From contig NC_002678.2 of NCBI RefSeq assembly GCF_000009625.1, positions 62,001-126,000 of the forward strand: a stretch of 64,000 nt of DNA, in the 5' to 3' direction. The DNA is from Mesorhizobium japonicum MAFF 303099. Its GTDB lineage: Bacteria > Pseudomonadota > Alphaproteobacteria > Rhizobiales > Rhizobiaceae. Below are positions 25,949-35,643 of this stretch, one piece after another (the first letter of the stretch is position 1; each line of letters opens with the position of its first letter). Under the pieces are notes generated by a model. The model searched no databases, was not told the DNA's origin, and saw only the letters and a list, made by a program, of their open reading frames with translations. The position numbers and the translations under genes were made by a program.

Positions 25949-26062
25949 TTATCTTGGATGACGGCGACGCGATTCGTCGAAGGTGGCAAAAGCCAGAACC
26001 GCGGAAAATGATGCGAAACTGAGCAGGACGGCGGCGATAACCATGAGGTCGTAAGTCGACAC
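25949..26062 (-). CDS. 37-residue single-pass membrane protein under a FixK/FNR box
   Basis: The peptide is one transmembrane helix (about residues 7-28, LMVIAAVLLSFASFS with AVLAFATF) followed by a basic tail, DESRRRHPR. The start is GTG at 26062 with an AGGGAG site 7 nt upstream. A perfect anaerobox lies 62-75 nt upstream of the start, where a class II FNR/FixK activator site belongs (5' leader about 27 nt). The topology is N-out/C-in by the positive-inside rule. No family is recognised. Small single-pass proteins often serve as accessory subunits of respiratory oxidases, but no oxidase gene is nearby. Confidence 0.6.
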   Translation of the reverse strand: MSTYDLMVIAAVLLSFASFSAVLAFATFDESRRRHPR

Positions 26063-26123
26063 GTTCGTTCTCCCTGGGATGGTAGCCAAGGAGCAACGAG
26101 ACAGCACGGACGACGCGTCCGCG

Positions 26124-26137
26124 TTGATCTGGATCAA
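26124..26137 (-). promoter_or_regulatory. FixK/FNR-type anaerobox TTGAT-N4-ATCAA
   Basis: The 14-bp palindrome TTGATCTGGATCAA matches the consensus exactly. It lies downstream of the VOC gene and upstream of the small membrane-protein gene on the minus strand. Its centre is about 68 nt from that start codon, so a start of transcription near 26089 would put the box at -41.5. No plus-strand gene starts within 1.5 kb. Confidence 0.65.
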
Positions 26138-26241
26138 CCGTCGGCCGATGCCGGCGCCGTGCGCAGCAGGGGGTGACTGTGGCCGAGGGCGGAGAGAGGC
26201 GAGATTCAGATCGCCCCTCATCCTCGGCTCGTATTGGCGCC

Positions 26242-26625
26242 CTAGGATGAAGCCGCGGGCTCGTTGATCATTGCCTCGATGTTGTAGCCATCGGGGTCGA
26301 GCACGAAGCAGGCGTAGTAATTCTCCGCATAATCGGGACGCGGGCCGGGCGCGCCATTGTCTTGGGCGCCGGCTGCCAGCGCCGACTGGTGGAACGCATC
26401 GACCTCCGCCTTGCTGCCGACGCGGAAGGCAACATGCAGATGGGTGAGCGGCGGCGCCTCGCCGGTTCGCTGGATCTCGAACAGGCAGCCATTGCCGACA
26501 TCGAAGGCCCAGAACACGCCCTCCTTGCCGAAGGACAGGCGATAGCCCAGGGGCGCGAAAGCGCGTTCGTAGAAGAGCTTGCTCCTCTCCAGGTCGGGCA
26601 CTTCGATGGTTATGTGATCGATCAT
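26242..26625 (-). CDS. VOC (glyoxalase-fold) family protein
   Basis: This 127-residue vicinal-oxygen-chelate protein begins MIDHITIEVPDLERSKLFYE, the usual opening with a first metal-ligand His at residue 4. It has THLHVAFRV near residue 65 and a terminal DPDGYNIEAM with the last Glu ligand. It could be a dioxygenase, glyoxalase or resistance-type member; the reaction is not predictable. The start at 26625 is the family start. It follows the LysR gene on the same strand (32-nt gap) and may be in one transcript with it. Confidence 0.87.
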   Translation of the reverse strand: MIDHITIEVPDLERSKLFYERAFAPLGYRLSFGKEGVFWAFDVGNGCLFEIQRTGEAPPLTHLHVAFRVGSKAEVDAFHQSALAAGAQDNGAPGPRPDYAENYYACFVLDPDGYNIEAMINEPAASS

Positions 26626-26657
26626 CTGGTCCTCTGTTGCGAGTGAACCTTGTAGGC

Positions 26658-27569
26658 CTAAGTCTGGCGCCCTTCTTGCGCCCGGATCTCGGCGGTCTGG
26701 GCCAGCACCCAGTCGCGGAACACCTTGATCTTCGGCACGTTGCGGCGGCTTTCCAGGTGCACCAACCAATAGCCGTCACCGTCGGATCCCAGGACGTCAA
26801 ATGGCTGTATCAACTGACCGTTCGCCAGCAGGGCGCTGTAGATGTTGCGGGTGAGGATCGCCGCGCCCCGATCGGTCAATGCCGCCATTGCGTCGTAGGC
26901 CTGCGAACCCAGCATCGGGCCCGCAATGACGCGATCGGGCTCGAAGGGTACGCCGGCTGCCTCGAACCAGATTTTCCACCAGGGATCGTCGGCGCAGCAT
27001 AGCGGCACCTTGTAGAGATCCTCGGGGCGGCGGATGCCGCCCACGCTCTCAGCCAGTTTTGGACTGAGCATGGGCGTGTAGTCGGCCTTGAACAGATAGT
27101 GCGCGGTCAGGCCGGACCAATTTCCGGTGCCGGTCCGGATGCCGATATCCATGTCCTCGCGTGTGAAATCGACCAGCCGGGGCGATGTATTGACCTTCAC
27201 GGCAAGATCGGGATGCATCAGCTGGAATGTTCCCAGCCACACGGCTAGCCAGTTCGTTGCGAAGGTTTCCATGGTCGTGACAGACAGCACGCCTGTCGCT
27301 CCACCCTTGGTGGCGACCCAGGCATCCGCCAGGGCCGAGAACGCGCCGGATGCATGCGGCGCCAGCTGCTGTCCGGCTTCGGTCAAGGCGATCTGCCTTG
27401 TTTTTCTTATGAAAAGCGGCGTTCCTGCGCGTTCTTCCAGAACCTTGATCTGATAGCTGGCGGCCGACTGGGTCATGCCGAGTTCTTCAGCCGCCTTGGT
27501 AAAGCTGCCCAGCCGCGCGGCGGCTTCAAAGACTCTGATAGCCCCTAATGGCGGTAGCTCCCAACTCAT
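26658..27569 (-). CDS. LysR-type regulator, GcvA-like
   Basis: This 303-residue protein has an N-terminal winged helix (LGAIRVFEAAARLGSFTKAA, with MTQSAASYQIK as recognition helix, residues about 8-45). A substrate-binding domain from residue 90 resembles GcvA-type LTTRs (ETFATNWLAVWL, CCADDPWWKIW). The start is the ATG at 27569. Two copies of TGATGCAT overlap its start and promoter. A small DUF1127-type gene is divergent. The target is unknown; the VOC gene downstream is a candidate. Confidence 0.9.
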   Translation of the reverse strand: MSWELPPLGAIRVFEAAARLGSFTKAAEELGMTQSAASYQIKVLEERAGTPLFIRKTRQIALTEAGQQLAPHASGAFSALADAWVATKGGATGVLSVTTMETFATNWLAVWLGTFQLMHPDLAVKVNTSPRLVDFTREDMDIGIRTGTGNWSGLTAHYLFKADYTPMLSPKLAESVGGIRRPEDLYKVPLCCADDPWWKIWFEAAGVPFEPDRVIAGPMLGSQAYDAMAALTDRGAAILTRNIYSALLANGQLIQPFDVLGSDGDGYWLVHLESRRNVPKIKVFRDWVLAQTAEIRAQEGRQT

Positions 27570-27593
27570 GATGCATCAATCCTCCTGATGCAT
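27569..27593. promoter_or_regulatory. Repeated TGATGCAT elements at the LysR start
   Basis: TGATGCAT occurs at 27569-27576 and again at 27586-27593, 17 nt apart, and each contains the palindrome ATGCAT. They straddle the ribosome binding site of the LysR gene and lie in the region shared with the divergent small gene. LysR proteins usually bind partly symmetric sites at their own promoters, so an autoregulatory site is possible. Confidence 0.3.
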
Positions 27594-27674
27594 AGTATGC
27601 GACGTTCGATTGGAATCCAAGGCCGTGAACAGGCATGATCTGGTCATTAACCCGAACCCGAAAGGACCACGGCA

Positions 27675-27842
27675 ATGACCACCACCCTCTACAACACGCT
27701 TCGACGTCCGGTGCTCGATCTCTTCACCGCGCCGTTCAGGTCCCGCAGCCGCGGCCTGCTTGACCAGCGTTCGCTGTCGGATCATTTCCTGCGCGACATC
27801 GGCGTCCTCGACGGCCACGTGCCTCCCGGCACCCTTCGCTGA
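27675..27842 (+). CDS. DUF1127-like small protein, 55 residues
   Basis: This basic protein begins MTTTLYNTLRRPVLDLF and ends with LLDQRSLSDHFLRDIGVLDG, matching the helix-turn pattern of DUF1127-like proteins. It starts at ATG 27675 behind AAAGGA and is divergent from the LysR gene. It is followed 39 nt later by a methyltransferase gene. No role is assigned. It is the second such small protein in the window. Confidence 0.65.
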   Translation: MTTTLYNTLRRPVLDLFTAPFRSRSRGLLDQRSLSDHFLRDIGVLDGHVPPGTLR

Positions 27843-27881
27843 AGAAGCTTTTTTGACTCACAGGACGCAAGGGAGGGCAAG

Positions 27882-28487
27882 ATGGATGTGTCGCAGACTC
27901 TGGCGAAGAGCCGTCAAACGATCAGCGCTTATGAGGACTATGCGGATCGCTACGATGCCATCGTGCGGCATGTTCCCAACGAGAGAGAGCAGGCATCGCT
28001 GAAGCGCCTTGTGGCGATTGCCGGCACGTCAGGCCGGATTCTGGAAGTCGGGTCGGGAGCGGGCTACGATGCGGACTTTCTGGAGGGCCTGGGCGTCAAG
28101 GTTCGGCGCACCGACGCGACAAAGCGGTTTCTCGAACTACAGGCCGCGCGCGGCAAGCACGGTGACCTTCTCGATCTCCTCACCGACGATCTCGGCGGTC
28201 CCTATGACGCCGTCCTGGCGCTCGCCGTCCTGATCCATGTGCCGCGGGACCAGACCGACCAGGTGCTTGCCAAGATAGCCCGGTCGCTGCGGCCAGGCGG
28301 TGCCTTCCTCGTATCGATGCGCAACGGCGACGGTGAGACGGACAGCAACTATCATACGGTCTTGTGGCGTCGCGACGACTTCGCGGTCCGTCTCGAAGCC
28401 GCCGGGCTGGTCCTTCTCAGGGACGATTTCAACGTGGGCCGCAACAGCGAGGAATGGAACACCTTCCTGGCTGTCAGGCCGTCATGA
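27882..28487 (+). CDS. Class I SAM-dependent methyltransferase
   Basis: This 201-residue methyltransferase has motif I ILEVGSGAGYDADFL near residue 55, motif II around KVRRTDAT near 70, and YDAVLALAVLIHVP near 110. The post-motif RPGGAFLVSMR is near 140. It should be cytosolic with a small-molecule substrate that cannot be inferred. The ATG at 27882 is close behind the DUF1127-like gene in the same direction. Confidence 0.88.
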   Translation: MDVSQTLAKSRQTISAYEDYADRYDAIVRHVPNEREQASLKRLVAIAGTSGRILEVGSGAGYDADFLEGLGVKVRRTDATKRFLELQAARGKHGDLLDLLTDDLGGPYDAVLALAVLIHVPRDQTDQVLAKIARSLRPGGAFLVSMRNGDGETDSNYHTVLWRRDDFAVRLEAAGLVLLRDDFNVGRNSEEWNTFLAVRPS

Positions 28488-28600
28488 CGGGAGAGGGCGC
28501 GCGTTACGCCCGACCGCTCATCTCTCGACTTTGCGAATAAGCGAGACATTGCCGCCGCAGTGCTGTCTAGTGCCTGTTCCTGCACTCCGGGGGGATCAGG

Positions 28601-29572
28601 GTGGAGCTGGAACTCAAATTTCTGCTTGTCGGCTTTGCCTGCGCGGTCTCCGGCATGCTGTCGCTCATCACCTTCGTGAAATGGCGGGAGGTGCAGGCGC
28701 TCAGCCGCTGGTTGCCGACGCCGGGAAAGATCATCTCGTCGCGCGTCGAGGCGCGTGAGGTCAGAAGCTCGGGCGCTGGCTCGGACAGCACCGATACCAC
28801 GGAAATGCGAAATTTCCCGGCAATCACCTTCGAATACAAAGTCGGCGGCAAGAAATTTCAAAGCTCGCGCTACAGCGTGAAGGAAAATTTGGGGAACTTT
28901 GAAGTCCGCGAAACCCTTGCGCAGTTTCCCCGCGGCGCGGAGGTGACCGTCTTCTACAATCCGGCTGATCCGAGCAAAGCCGTCATCGAGCGCACCATGC
29001 CGGACGGCGCCTTCAAGTTCATGTTCCAGCTCTCGGCCGGGTTGGTGATCGGCACGGCGGTTCTGGTGTTTTCCGTTGGCGGCGTGCTCGAGGCGATCCG
29101 GCCGCATCTGCCCAAGCCGCAGAATCTCGGCGCCGCCGCACTGCTGCTGTTCATGGGCCTGTTCGCCCTGCGCATGGGCTTCGCCCAGAAGTCGCTCGCC
29201 GAGCAGGCGGCAAAATGGCCGGTCGCCGCCGGCCGCATCGATGCGTCAGGCCTGCAGGCGCTGCGGACCCATTCAAGCTATCAACGCTGGCGCACCGTTT
29301 TCAAATCCCGCATCGTCTACAGCTATGGCGTCGCCGGCCAGTGCTACAGCGCCGACCGCGTCACCTTCGGCGCCACGGTCACGGCCTCGCTGCCCGGCCT
29401 CGTCAGCGCTCAGGCACGAAACTATGCCGAGGGCGGCAAGGTCGACGTGCACTACGACCCTGCCAATCCTGGCTCGGCGGTGCTCGAATGCCGGGTGCGT
29501 GGACTCTGGCTGCTATGGGTCTGTTCGGCAGGATTTCTCGGCGGCGCTGCCTGGCTCGTCGGGCTGGTGTGA
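28601..29572 (+). CDS. Membrane protein with two DUF3592 domains
   Basis: This 323-residue protein has transmembrane segments near residues 5-25, 150-170, 180-200 and 305-322. Two extracytoplasmic DUF3592 domains each end with the family's signature, YNPADPSKAVIE near residue 128 and YDPANPGSAVLE near 285. It is therefore an internal duplication. The function of DUF3592 is unknown. The start is GTG at 28601 behind a GGGGGATCAGG sequence. Confidence 0.82.
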   Translation: MELELKFLLVGFACAVSGMLSLITFVKWREVQALSRWLPTPGKIISSRVEAREVRSSGAGSDSTDTTEMRNFPAITFEYKVGGKKFQSSRYSVKENLGNFEVRETLAQFPRGAEVTVFYNPADPSKAVIERTMPDGAFKFMFQLSAGLVIGTAVLVFSVGGVLEAIRPHLPKPQNLGAAALLLFMGLFALRMGFAQKSLAEQAAKWPVAAGRIDASGLQALRTHSSYQRWRTVFKSRIVYSYGVAGQCYSADRVTFGATVTASLPGLVSAQARNYAEGGKVDVHYDPANPGSAVLECRVRGLWLLWVCSAGFLGGAAWLVGLV

Positions 29573-29614
29573 GGACAGGTTTTGGCTTCCACAACGCTTT
29601 CCCGGAGATATCCA

Positions 29615-29809
29615 GTGATCGTTCGCAAACTGGCCTGCGTTTTCCTGGGACGGCCCGATCCAGCTGGCGAGCGCCAAGGAATGCCTGCTGAGCCACGCCA
29701 CCTACCGCGAGCCGCGCTCGGGTCCACCGAATGGGCCGATTTCGCCAACGCCAATCCGGACGGCTCGGCCTGGGATGCCTTCACTCTGACGAGATGCAGC
29801 GATGACTAG
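29615..29809 (+). CDS. Doubtful small ORF, possibly a gene remnant
   Basis: A GTG at 29615 with GGAG 7 nt upstream opens a 64-codon frame ending with EWADFANANPDGSAWDAF, which looks like real protein. The preceding part reads better in another frame (ECLLSHATYREPR), so a frameshifted remnant is as likely as an intact gene. The whole 334-nt gap between the DUF3592 and acyltransferase genes holds nothing else that I can support. Confidence 0.25.
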   Translation: MIVRKLACVFLGRPDPAGERQGMPAEPRHLPRAALGSTEWADFANANPDGSAWDAFTLTRCSDD

Positions 29810-29906
29810 CGCCGTGAGATCGATCAGTTCGCGTTGCGTGCAGGCGCCTAGACCAGTGCTCCTGCCGCTGGCGACCCACCTCCTGGACCCGCCCCCGGAG
29901 GTTACG

Positions 29907-31019
29907 CTAAGTCCGCGCCACTGGGCGGTTCCTTCTGGCGTACGCGGATCCTGCTGATGCGATGTGATCGATGGCGGACGTCAAACCGCGGATAAGCGGC
30001 TTGCGTAGCGGGGTTTCGACAAAACGCCAGATCAAGAAGGAGGCAAGGAGCACCGCGAGCAAAACGACAAAGAACGCAGCGTTCTTGCCGATTAACGGGG
30101 CCAGTGCGTTGAGAGAGAGATAACCTATGTACTGGTGTAGAAGATAAAGCGGGTAAGTCAATCCGCCGAGCATGAGGACGGTTTTCGAAGGGGCCACGAG
30201 GGAGCGGATCAGGAGTGCGCCTGCGAAAATCCCAAAGACAACTCCATTGGCGACCAAGAGAGCGGGATAGGGAATGGCCATTCCGTAATGTTCCTGCATC
30301 CAGCCCTGATTGAATGTGATCGTCTGGCACGACAACAGGAATGCCGCGACAAGAAGGATGAGCGCCGCCGGCGAACGACCTTTTGCAACAACCTGTTGGG
30401 CCAAAATACCGACGGCAAAAAAAGGCGCGTAGCTTGTGATAAGCAAAATTCGTATCGCCGTGTTCCCGAAGAAGAGCTCATTTCCTGCCGAAATCACGAG
30501 CCAGATGGCAACGATCGCCAACTTCCAACGCTGGAAGGCACCCGCAAAAATAAGCGCCGCAACCCAGCCATAGAATACGATCTCGAGCATGATCGACCAG
30601 TAGACACCGTCCATGGACGGCCTACCGAATGCGCGAGCGAACATGGAAAGATTGGCGACATAGGTCGAAAAATTTGTCGGAAATCTAGGGTTGTTGGCGA
30701 TTGAGAGAACGACAAACGTCAACGTCATGCAGAGCAGAAATCCAGGATAAAGCCGCACGAAGCGCGCGACGGCGAAATCCTGCCACTTTCGCCCCTCAGC
30801 CGACCACGTGATGACAAAACCGCTGATAAGGAAAAACAGACTGACACCGAGATAGCCATAGATAGCAAACGGAGCAGCCGCAGGATATCCAGCGTCGATA
30901 TCTCCGGCAATCGGCCCCCGATAAAGGTAGTGAAAGCACACAACCGCCAAGGCTGCGATCAATCGCAGAAGGTCGAGTGATGCCAGGCGCGATGAGTTGG
31001 TGTTGCCAACCATTTCCAT
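29907..31019 (-). CDS. Acyltransferase-3 family membrane protein
   Basis: This 370-residue polytopic protein has about ten hydrophobic helices and the AT3 signatures: LDLLRLIAALAVVCFHY at residue 15 (catalytic His) and GVSLFFLISGFVI near residue 58. It ends in a basic tail. Family members O-acylate surface polysaccharides, lipids or antibiotics at the inner membrane. Base composition is visibly less GC-rich than the neighbours, and a decayed flippase gene lies upstream on the same strand. This suggests a transferred polysaccharide-modification locus. Confidence 0.9.
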   Translation of the reverse strand: MEMVGNTNSSRLASLDLLRLIAALAVVCFHYLYRGPIAGDIDAGYPAAAPFAIYGYLGVSLFFLISGFVITWSAEGRKWQDFAVARFVRLYPGFLLCMTLTFVVLSIANNPRFPTNFSTYVANLSMFARAFGRPSMDGVYWSIMLEIVFYGWVAALIFAGAFQRWKLAIVAIWLVISAGNELFFGNTAIRILLITSYAPFFAVGILAQQVVAKGRSPAALILLVAAFLLSCQTITFNQGWMQEHYGMAIPYPALLVANGVVFGIFAGALLIRSLVAPSKTVLMLGGLTYPLYLLHQYIGYLSLNALAPLIGKNAAFFVVLLAVLLASFLIWRFVETPLRKPLIRGLTSAIDHIASAGSAYARRNRPVART

Positions 31020-31251
31020 TGCCCCTCTTCGCCATACAGGGCCCTTTGACCCAGACTAAAAGCCTGATCCCAAGGCTTCAGCGTCACAGAGAGGTCTATC
31101 GAGCGCGCTTCGATAGTGCTTGTCGCCTCGGGCTAAATCATCGTGCGTTTGCATGAGTTCGGCCTCGCCAGAACTGGACCAAAGGTCCACAACGCTCTCA
31201 GAATAGAATGCGCGTGGCGATATCACCGTGACCGCTTGAAGCCGATCAGGG

Positions 31252-31635
31252 TCAAGGTAAGAACCAATACCGTTGCTGGCCCTTGACCGTGCGCATGTTC
31301 AATAATGTCAACAACGCATAGATCAGTCCAGGCAGGATCTTCAGCCGCTTTCGGATGTAGACCGCCATTGCAACGTTCCACACAACCGGAGCAAGCGCGA
31401 GCCCTATCGCGGCACCCAATGGGCCTTAGATCTGTATCCCGATAACGCAGCCGATGACGCTAATAGCCGCGCCCGCCGTCATCGTCCCAGCGGCCGCCCC
31501 CTCGTTCCCAGTCATGGTCAAGAGATTCAATTGCAGTCCGCATAAAGCCACGAATACGCACCCGGGCATGAGTACACGCGCGATGGGCGCCCCGGTACCG
31601 AAGTCGTCACGCACCAGCTCAAGAGCGGCGAACAA
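31252..31635 (-). pseudogene. Decayed polysaccharide flippase (Wzx/MATE-like), C-terminal part
   Basis: The minus-strand frame reads APIARVLMPGCVFVALCG, then SVIGCVIGIQI, a TAA stop (31426-31428), and resumes GPLGAAIGLALAPVVWN with YIRKRLKILPGLIYALL before a final stop at 31252. The hydrophobic pattern and the GPLGAAIGLA segment match the last helices of Wzx-type lipid-linked oligosaccharide flippases. The N-terminal two thirds are missing and the frame is closed upstream by a TGA at 31636-31638. With the internal stop this is a pseudogene. It lies behind the acyltransferase gene on the same strand and probably came from the same polysaccharide locus. Confidence 0.7.
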
Positions 31636-31721
31636 TCACCGGCAAAGGGATTGCCCATTGCCATTGCGGCGCCGCCGGCTGATTCCGAGCGCTCACCCCC
31701 GGCTTCAGCCTAGACGTGAAT

Positions 31722-31797
31722 CAGGAGGCCCGGACATTGATCCAGGCCTCCTGCCATTTTCCGTTTGCTCACCTCTCAAAAACGAGGGTGAGCAAAC
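31722..31797. repeat. Two consecutive inverted repeats downstream of nrdJ
   Basis: CAGGAGGCC (31722-31730) pairs with GGCCTCCTG (31745-31753). GTTTGCTCACC (31763-31773) pairs with GGTGAGCAAAC (31787-31797). Both are perfect stems of 9 and 11 bp with loops of 14 and 13 nt. They lie between the flippase remnant and the nrdJ stop, so they may terminate nrdJ transcription, though neither has a T-run in that direction. Confidence 0.5.
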
Positions 31798-31869
31798 TTC
31801 GTGTGTCGAATGAGCAGTTTACCTTGACGTCGAGCGAGATACAGTGACGCGTCAGGGCGCTTCAAATTC

Positions 31870-34800
31870 TCAGCTGCACCCGCTCGTGGCGCCGCACGTA
31901 TCGCACTTCTCGCAAGTCCCATTCCGCACCATCGTGAAATTCTGGCACTCGGAGCAGGAATTGCCGGTGTAGCCTTGCAGCAGCGACTTGGCGCGGCGGT
32001 CGGCGGCGAGTTTCTTCGCCTCGGCGGCTTCGTTCGCTGCCGCGTCGGTGAACAGCGCCGCCGTGGTGTCCGAAGTCTCCGAAACCGTTTCCTCGAAGGC
32101 GATGTCCTCGGCCAGTTCCTTGGCCCGCTCCTCATAGTCGCGCTTGTAGGCGACCGCCTCGTCGCTGGCCGGCTTCAGCGCCAGCACGTTGGAGCCGGAG
32201 AAGGCGGTCGGCGCGGAGCGGGCAGGGGTGCCGGCGCCGGCAAAGCCCTTCGGCTCGTTGCCGATGGCCCTCGACACCAGCTTCACCGGCGAACCACGGG
32301 TCAGGCCCTTGGAGACGGCGTCGGTCTTGCCTTCGCTGATGCCGCGACCAAGCGCGGTGTTGGAGAAGTCCGACTGGTCGACATGGGCGAGGTCGTTGCG
32401 GCCGAGATAGGAGATGGCCAGTTCGCGGAACACGTAGTCGAGGATCGACGTCGCGCTCTTGATGGCATCGTTGCCGATGACCATGCCGGCCGGCTCGAAC
32501 TTGGTGAAGGTGAAGGCGTGCACATATTCGTCGAGCGGCACGCCGTATTGCAGGCCGAGCGAAATGGCGATGGCGAAGTTGTTGAGCAGGCCGCGCAGCG
32601 TGGCGCCTTCCTTGTTCATGTCGATGAAGATCTCGCCGAGGCGGCCATCATCATATTCGCCGGTGCGCAGGAAGATGGTGTTGCCACCGATCTTGGCCTT
32701 CTGCGTGTAACCCTTGCGGCGGCCAGGCAGCTTTTCCTGCTCGCGCGACACGCGTTCGATGATGCGCTCGACGATCCGCTCGGTGATCTGCGCCGCGCGC
32801 GCTGCGGCCGGGGCCTGGATCAACTGCTCGACGGCTTCGTCCTCATCCTCCTCGCCATCGGCGAGCAGCGAGGCGTTCAGCGGCTGCGACAGCTTCGAGC
32901 CGTCGCGGTAGAGCGCGTTGGCCTTCAGCGCCAGCTTCCACGACAGCATATAGGCGCCCTTGGCGTCTTCCACCGTCGCATCGTTGGGCATGTTGATGGT
33001 CTTGGAGATGGCGCCCGAGATGAAGGGCTGTGCGGCCGCCATCATCTGGATGTGGCTGTTGATCGAAAGCGAGCGCTTGCCGATCTTGCCGCAGGGGCTG
33101 GCGCAGTCGAACACGGCGAGGTGTTCAGCTTTGAGGAAGGGTGCGCCCTCCAGCGTCATGGCACCGCAGACATGGATGTTGGCGGCCTCGATGTCCTTCC
33201 TGGAGAAGCCCATCGCCGGCAGCATCTCGAACGAGAAGTCGTTGAGCTGCTCGTCGGTGAACCCAAAAGTCTCCTTCACCCAGTCGGCGCCGAGCGTCCA
33301 CTGGTTGAAGACGAACTTGATGTCGAAGGCCGACTTCAGCGCCGCATTGAGCGCGGCGATCTTGTCGTCGCTGAAACCCTTGGCCTTGAGCGAGCCGGGG
33401 TTGATGCCGGGCGCCTGGTTGAGATTGCCGTGGCCGACCGCATAGGCCTCGATCTCGGCGATCTGGCTCTCGGAATAGCCGAGCGTGCGCAGCGCTTCCG
33501 GCACGGCGCGGTTGATGATCTTGAAGTAACCGCCGCCGGCGAGCTTCTTGAACTTCACCAGCGCGAAATCGGGCTCGATGCCGGTGGTGTCGCAATCCAT
33601 GACCAAGCCGATCGTGCCGGTCGGCGCGATGACGGTTGCCTGCGCATTGCGGTAGCCATGTTCCTCGCCGAGCTCGATGGCGCGGTCCCAGGCGGCTTTG
33701 GCATGCTCGGCAAGCGCCTGCTGCTTGAGATCGGAGGCGACCAGCGGCACCGGGTTGACTGCGAGCTTCTCGTAGCCGTCCTTGTCGCCATAGGCGGCGC
33801 GGCGATGGTTGCGCATGACGCGCAGCATGTTCTGGGCGTTGCGGTCATAGTCAGGGAAGGCGCCGAGTTCGGAGGCCATTTCCGCCGAGGTGGAGTAGGC
33901 AACACCGGTCATGATCGCGGTGAGCGCTGCGCAGATGGCGCGGCCCTCGTCGGAATCATAGGGAATGCCCGAGGTCATCAGCAGGCCGCCAATATTGGCG
34001 TAGCCGAGGCCGAGCGTGCGGTATTCGTAGGAGAGCTTGGCGATCTCTTTCGACGGAAACTGCGCCATCATCACCGAGATTTCGAGAACGATGGTCCACA
34101 GCCGCACGGTATGCTCGTAGGCGGCGATGTCGATCGTGCCGTCGGCGTTGCGGTAGGGCAAAAGGTTGATCGAGGCGAGGTTGCAGGCCGTGTCGTCGAG
34201 GAACATGTATTCCGAGCACGGGTTGGAGGCCCGGATCGCACCGGCCGAAGCGCAGGTGTGCCAGTCGTTCATCGTCGTGTTGAAATGCAGGCCCGGATCC
34301 GCCGACGCCCAGGCGGCGTAGCCGATCTTTTCCCAGAGGTCCCTGGCCTTCAGCGTCTTCAGCACCTTGCCATCCTTGCGGGCGGTCAGGTGCCAGTCGG
34401 CATCGTCTTCGACGGCGCGCAGGAAATTGTCCTTCAGCGACACCGAATTGTTGGAGTTCTGGCCCGAAACGGTCAGGTAGGCATCCGAATCCCAGTCGGT
34501 GTCGTAGGTCTTGAACGACATCGACTTGTAGCCCTGCTTGGCGAACTGGATGACGCGGTAGATGTAGTTCTCTGGCACGGCCGACTTCTTGGCTGCCTTG
34601 ATCTCGCGCTTCAGCGCCGTGTTGATGGCCGGATCGAAGCAGTCCTCGCCATTGCCTTCGCAATTGACGCAGGCCTTCATGATGGCTTCGAGATGTTTCT
34701 TGACGATCTTCGAGCCCGTCACCAGCGAGGCGACCTTCTGCTCTTCATTGACCTTCCAGTCGATGAATTCCTCGATATCGGGGTGATCGGCGTCGACGAT

Positions 34801-35643
34801 GACCATTTTGGCGGCGCGGCGCGTCGTGCCGCCCGACTTGATGGCGCCGGCGGCGCGGTCACCGATCTTGAGGAAGCTCATCAGGCCGGACGAGCGGCCG
34901 CCGCCCGACAGCTTTTCGCCTTCGCCGCGCAGCAGCGAGAAGTTCGAGCCGGTGCCGGAGCCATATTTGAACAGGCGCGCCTCGCGCACCCACAGATCCA
35001 TGATGCCGCCCTCGTTGACGAGGTCGTCCTGCACGCCCTGGATGAAGCAGGCATGCGGCTGCGGATGCTCGTAGGAGGACTTCGACTTGGTCAGCTTGCC
35101 GGTGAAGGGGTCGACATAGAAGTGGCCCTGGCTCGGACCGTCAATGCCGTATGCCCAGTGCAACCCAGTGTTGAACCATTGCGGCGAATTCGGCGCGACA
35201 CGCTGGGTGGCCAGCATATAGGCGAGCTCGTCGCGGAAAGCCCGCGCGTCTTCCTCCGACTTGAAGTAGCCGCCCTTCCAGCCCCAGTAGGTCCAGGTGC
35301 CGGCCAGACGGTCGAAGACCTGGCGGGCGTCGATCTCGGAACCGTAGCGCTCGGCTTCGGGCAGCTTGGCCAGTTCGGCTTCGTCGGCGACGGAGCGCCA
35401 CAGGAAGGAGGGGACGTCGTTCTCCTCGACCTTCTTCAGCCGCGCGGGCACGCCGGCCTTGCGGAAATATTTCTGCGCCAGGATATCGGCGGCGACCTGG
35501 GAGAACTGCGCCGGCACATCGATGTTGTCGAGGCGGAACACCACCGAGCCATCCGGATTCTTGATCTCGGAAAGCGCCTTGCGGAATTCGATCTCCGCAT
35601 AAGCCGATTGCCCTTGCTTGGTGAAGCGACGCTCGATGCGCAT
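31870..35643 (-). CDS. nrdJ: Vitamin B12-dependent ribonucleotide reductase (class II)
   Basis: This 1257-residue adenosylcobalamin-dependent reductase is the full length for the rhizobial family. It converts ribonucleotides to deoxyribonucleotides by a thiyl radical without oxygen dependence. Visible features are the substrate-binding [25 protein letters not shown] loop near residue 475, [19 protein letters not shown] in the C-terminal half of the barrel, and [13 protein letters not shown] cysteine segments. A Cys-rich tail (CSECQNF then CEKCDTCG) resembles a zinc/redox shuttle. ATG at 35643 is the family start; the longer frame upstream is not conserved in character. An NrdR box lies about 265 nt upstream. 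Confidence 0.95.
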   Translation of the reverse strand: MRIERRFTKQGQSAYAEIEFRKALSEIKNPDGSVVFRLDNIDVPAQFSQVAADILAQKYFRKAGVPARLKKVEENDVPSFLWRSVADEAELAKLPEAERYGSEIDARQVFDRLAGTWTYWGWKGGYFKSEEDARAFRDELAYMLATQRVAPNSPQWFNTGLHWAYGIDGPSQGHFYVDPFTGKLTKSKSSYEHPQPHACFIQGVQDDLVNEGGIMDLWVREARLFKYGSGTGSNFSLLRGEGEKLSGGGRSSGLMSFLKIGDRAAGAIKSGGTTRRAAKMVIVDADHPDIEEFIDWKVNEEQKVASLVTGSKIVKKHLEAIMKACVNCEGNGEDCFDPAINTALKREIKAAKKSAVPENYIYRVIQFAKQGYKSMSFKTYDTDWDSDAYLTVSGQNSNNSVSLKDNFLRAVEDDADWHLTARKDGKVLKTLKARDLWEKIGYAAWASADPGLHFNTTMNDWHTCASAGAIRASNPCSEYMFLDDTACNLASINLLPYRNADGTIDIAAYEHTVRLWTIVLEISVMMAQFPSKEIAKLSYEYRTLGLGYANIGGLLMTSGIPYDSDEGRAICAALTAIMTGVAYSTSAEMASELGAFPDYDRNAQNMLRVMRNHRRAAYGDKDGYEKLAVNPVPLVASDLKQQALAEHAKAAWDRAIELGEEHGYRNAQATVIAPTGTIGLVMDCDTTGIEPDFALVKFKKLAGGGYFKIINRAVPEALRTLGYSESQIAEIEAYAVGHGNLNQAPGINPGSLKAKGFSDDKIAALNAALKSAFDIKFVFNQWTLGADWVKETFGFTDEQLNDFSFEMLPAMGFSRKDIEAANIHVCGAMTLEGAPFLKAEHLAVFDCASPCGKIGKRSLSINSHIQMMAAAQPFISGAISKTINMPNDATVEDAKGAYMLSWKLALKANALYRDGSKLSQPLNASLLADGEEDEDEAVEQLIQAPAAARAAQITERIVERIIERVSREQEKLPGRRKGYTQKAKIGGNTIFLRTGEYDDGRLGEIFIDMNKEGATLRGLLNNFAIAISLGLQYGVPLDEYVHAFTFTKFEPAGMVIGNDAIKSATSILDYVFRELAISYLGRNDLAHVDQSDFSNTALGRGISEGKTDAVSKGLTRGSPVKLVSRAIGNEPKGFAGAGTPARSAPTAFSGSNVLALKPASDEAVAYKRDYEERAKELAEDIAFEETVSETSDTTAALFTDAAANEAAEAKKLAADRRAKSLLQGYTGNSCSECQNFTMVRNGTCEKCDTCGATSGCS

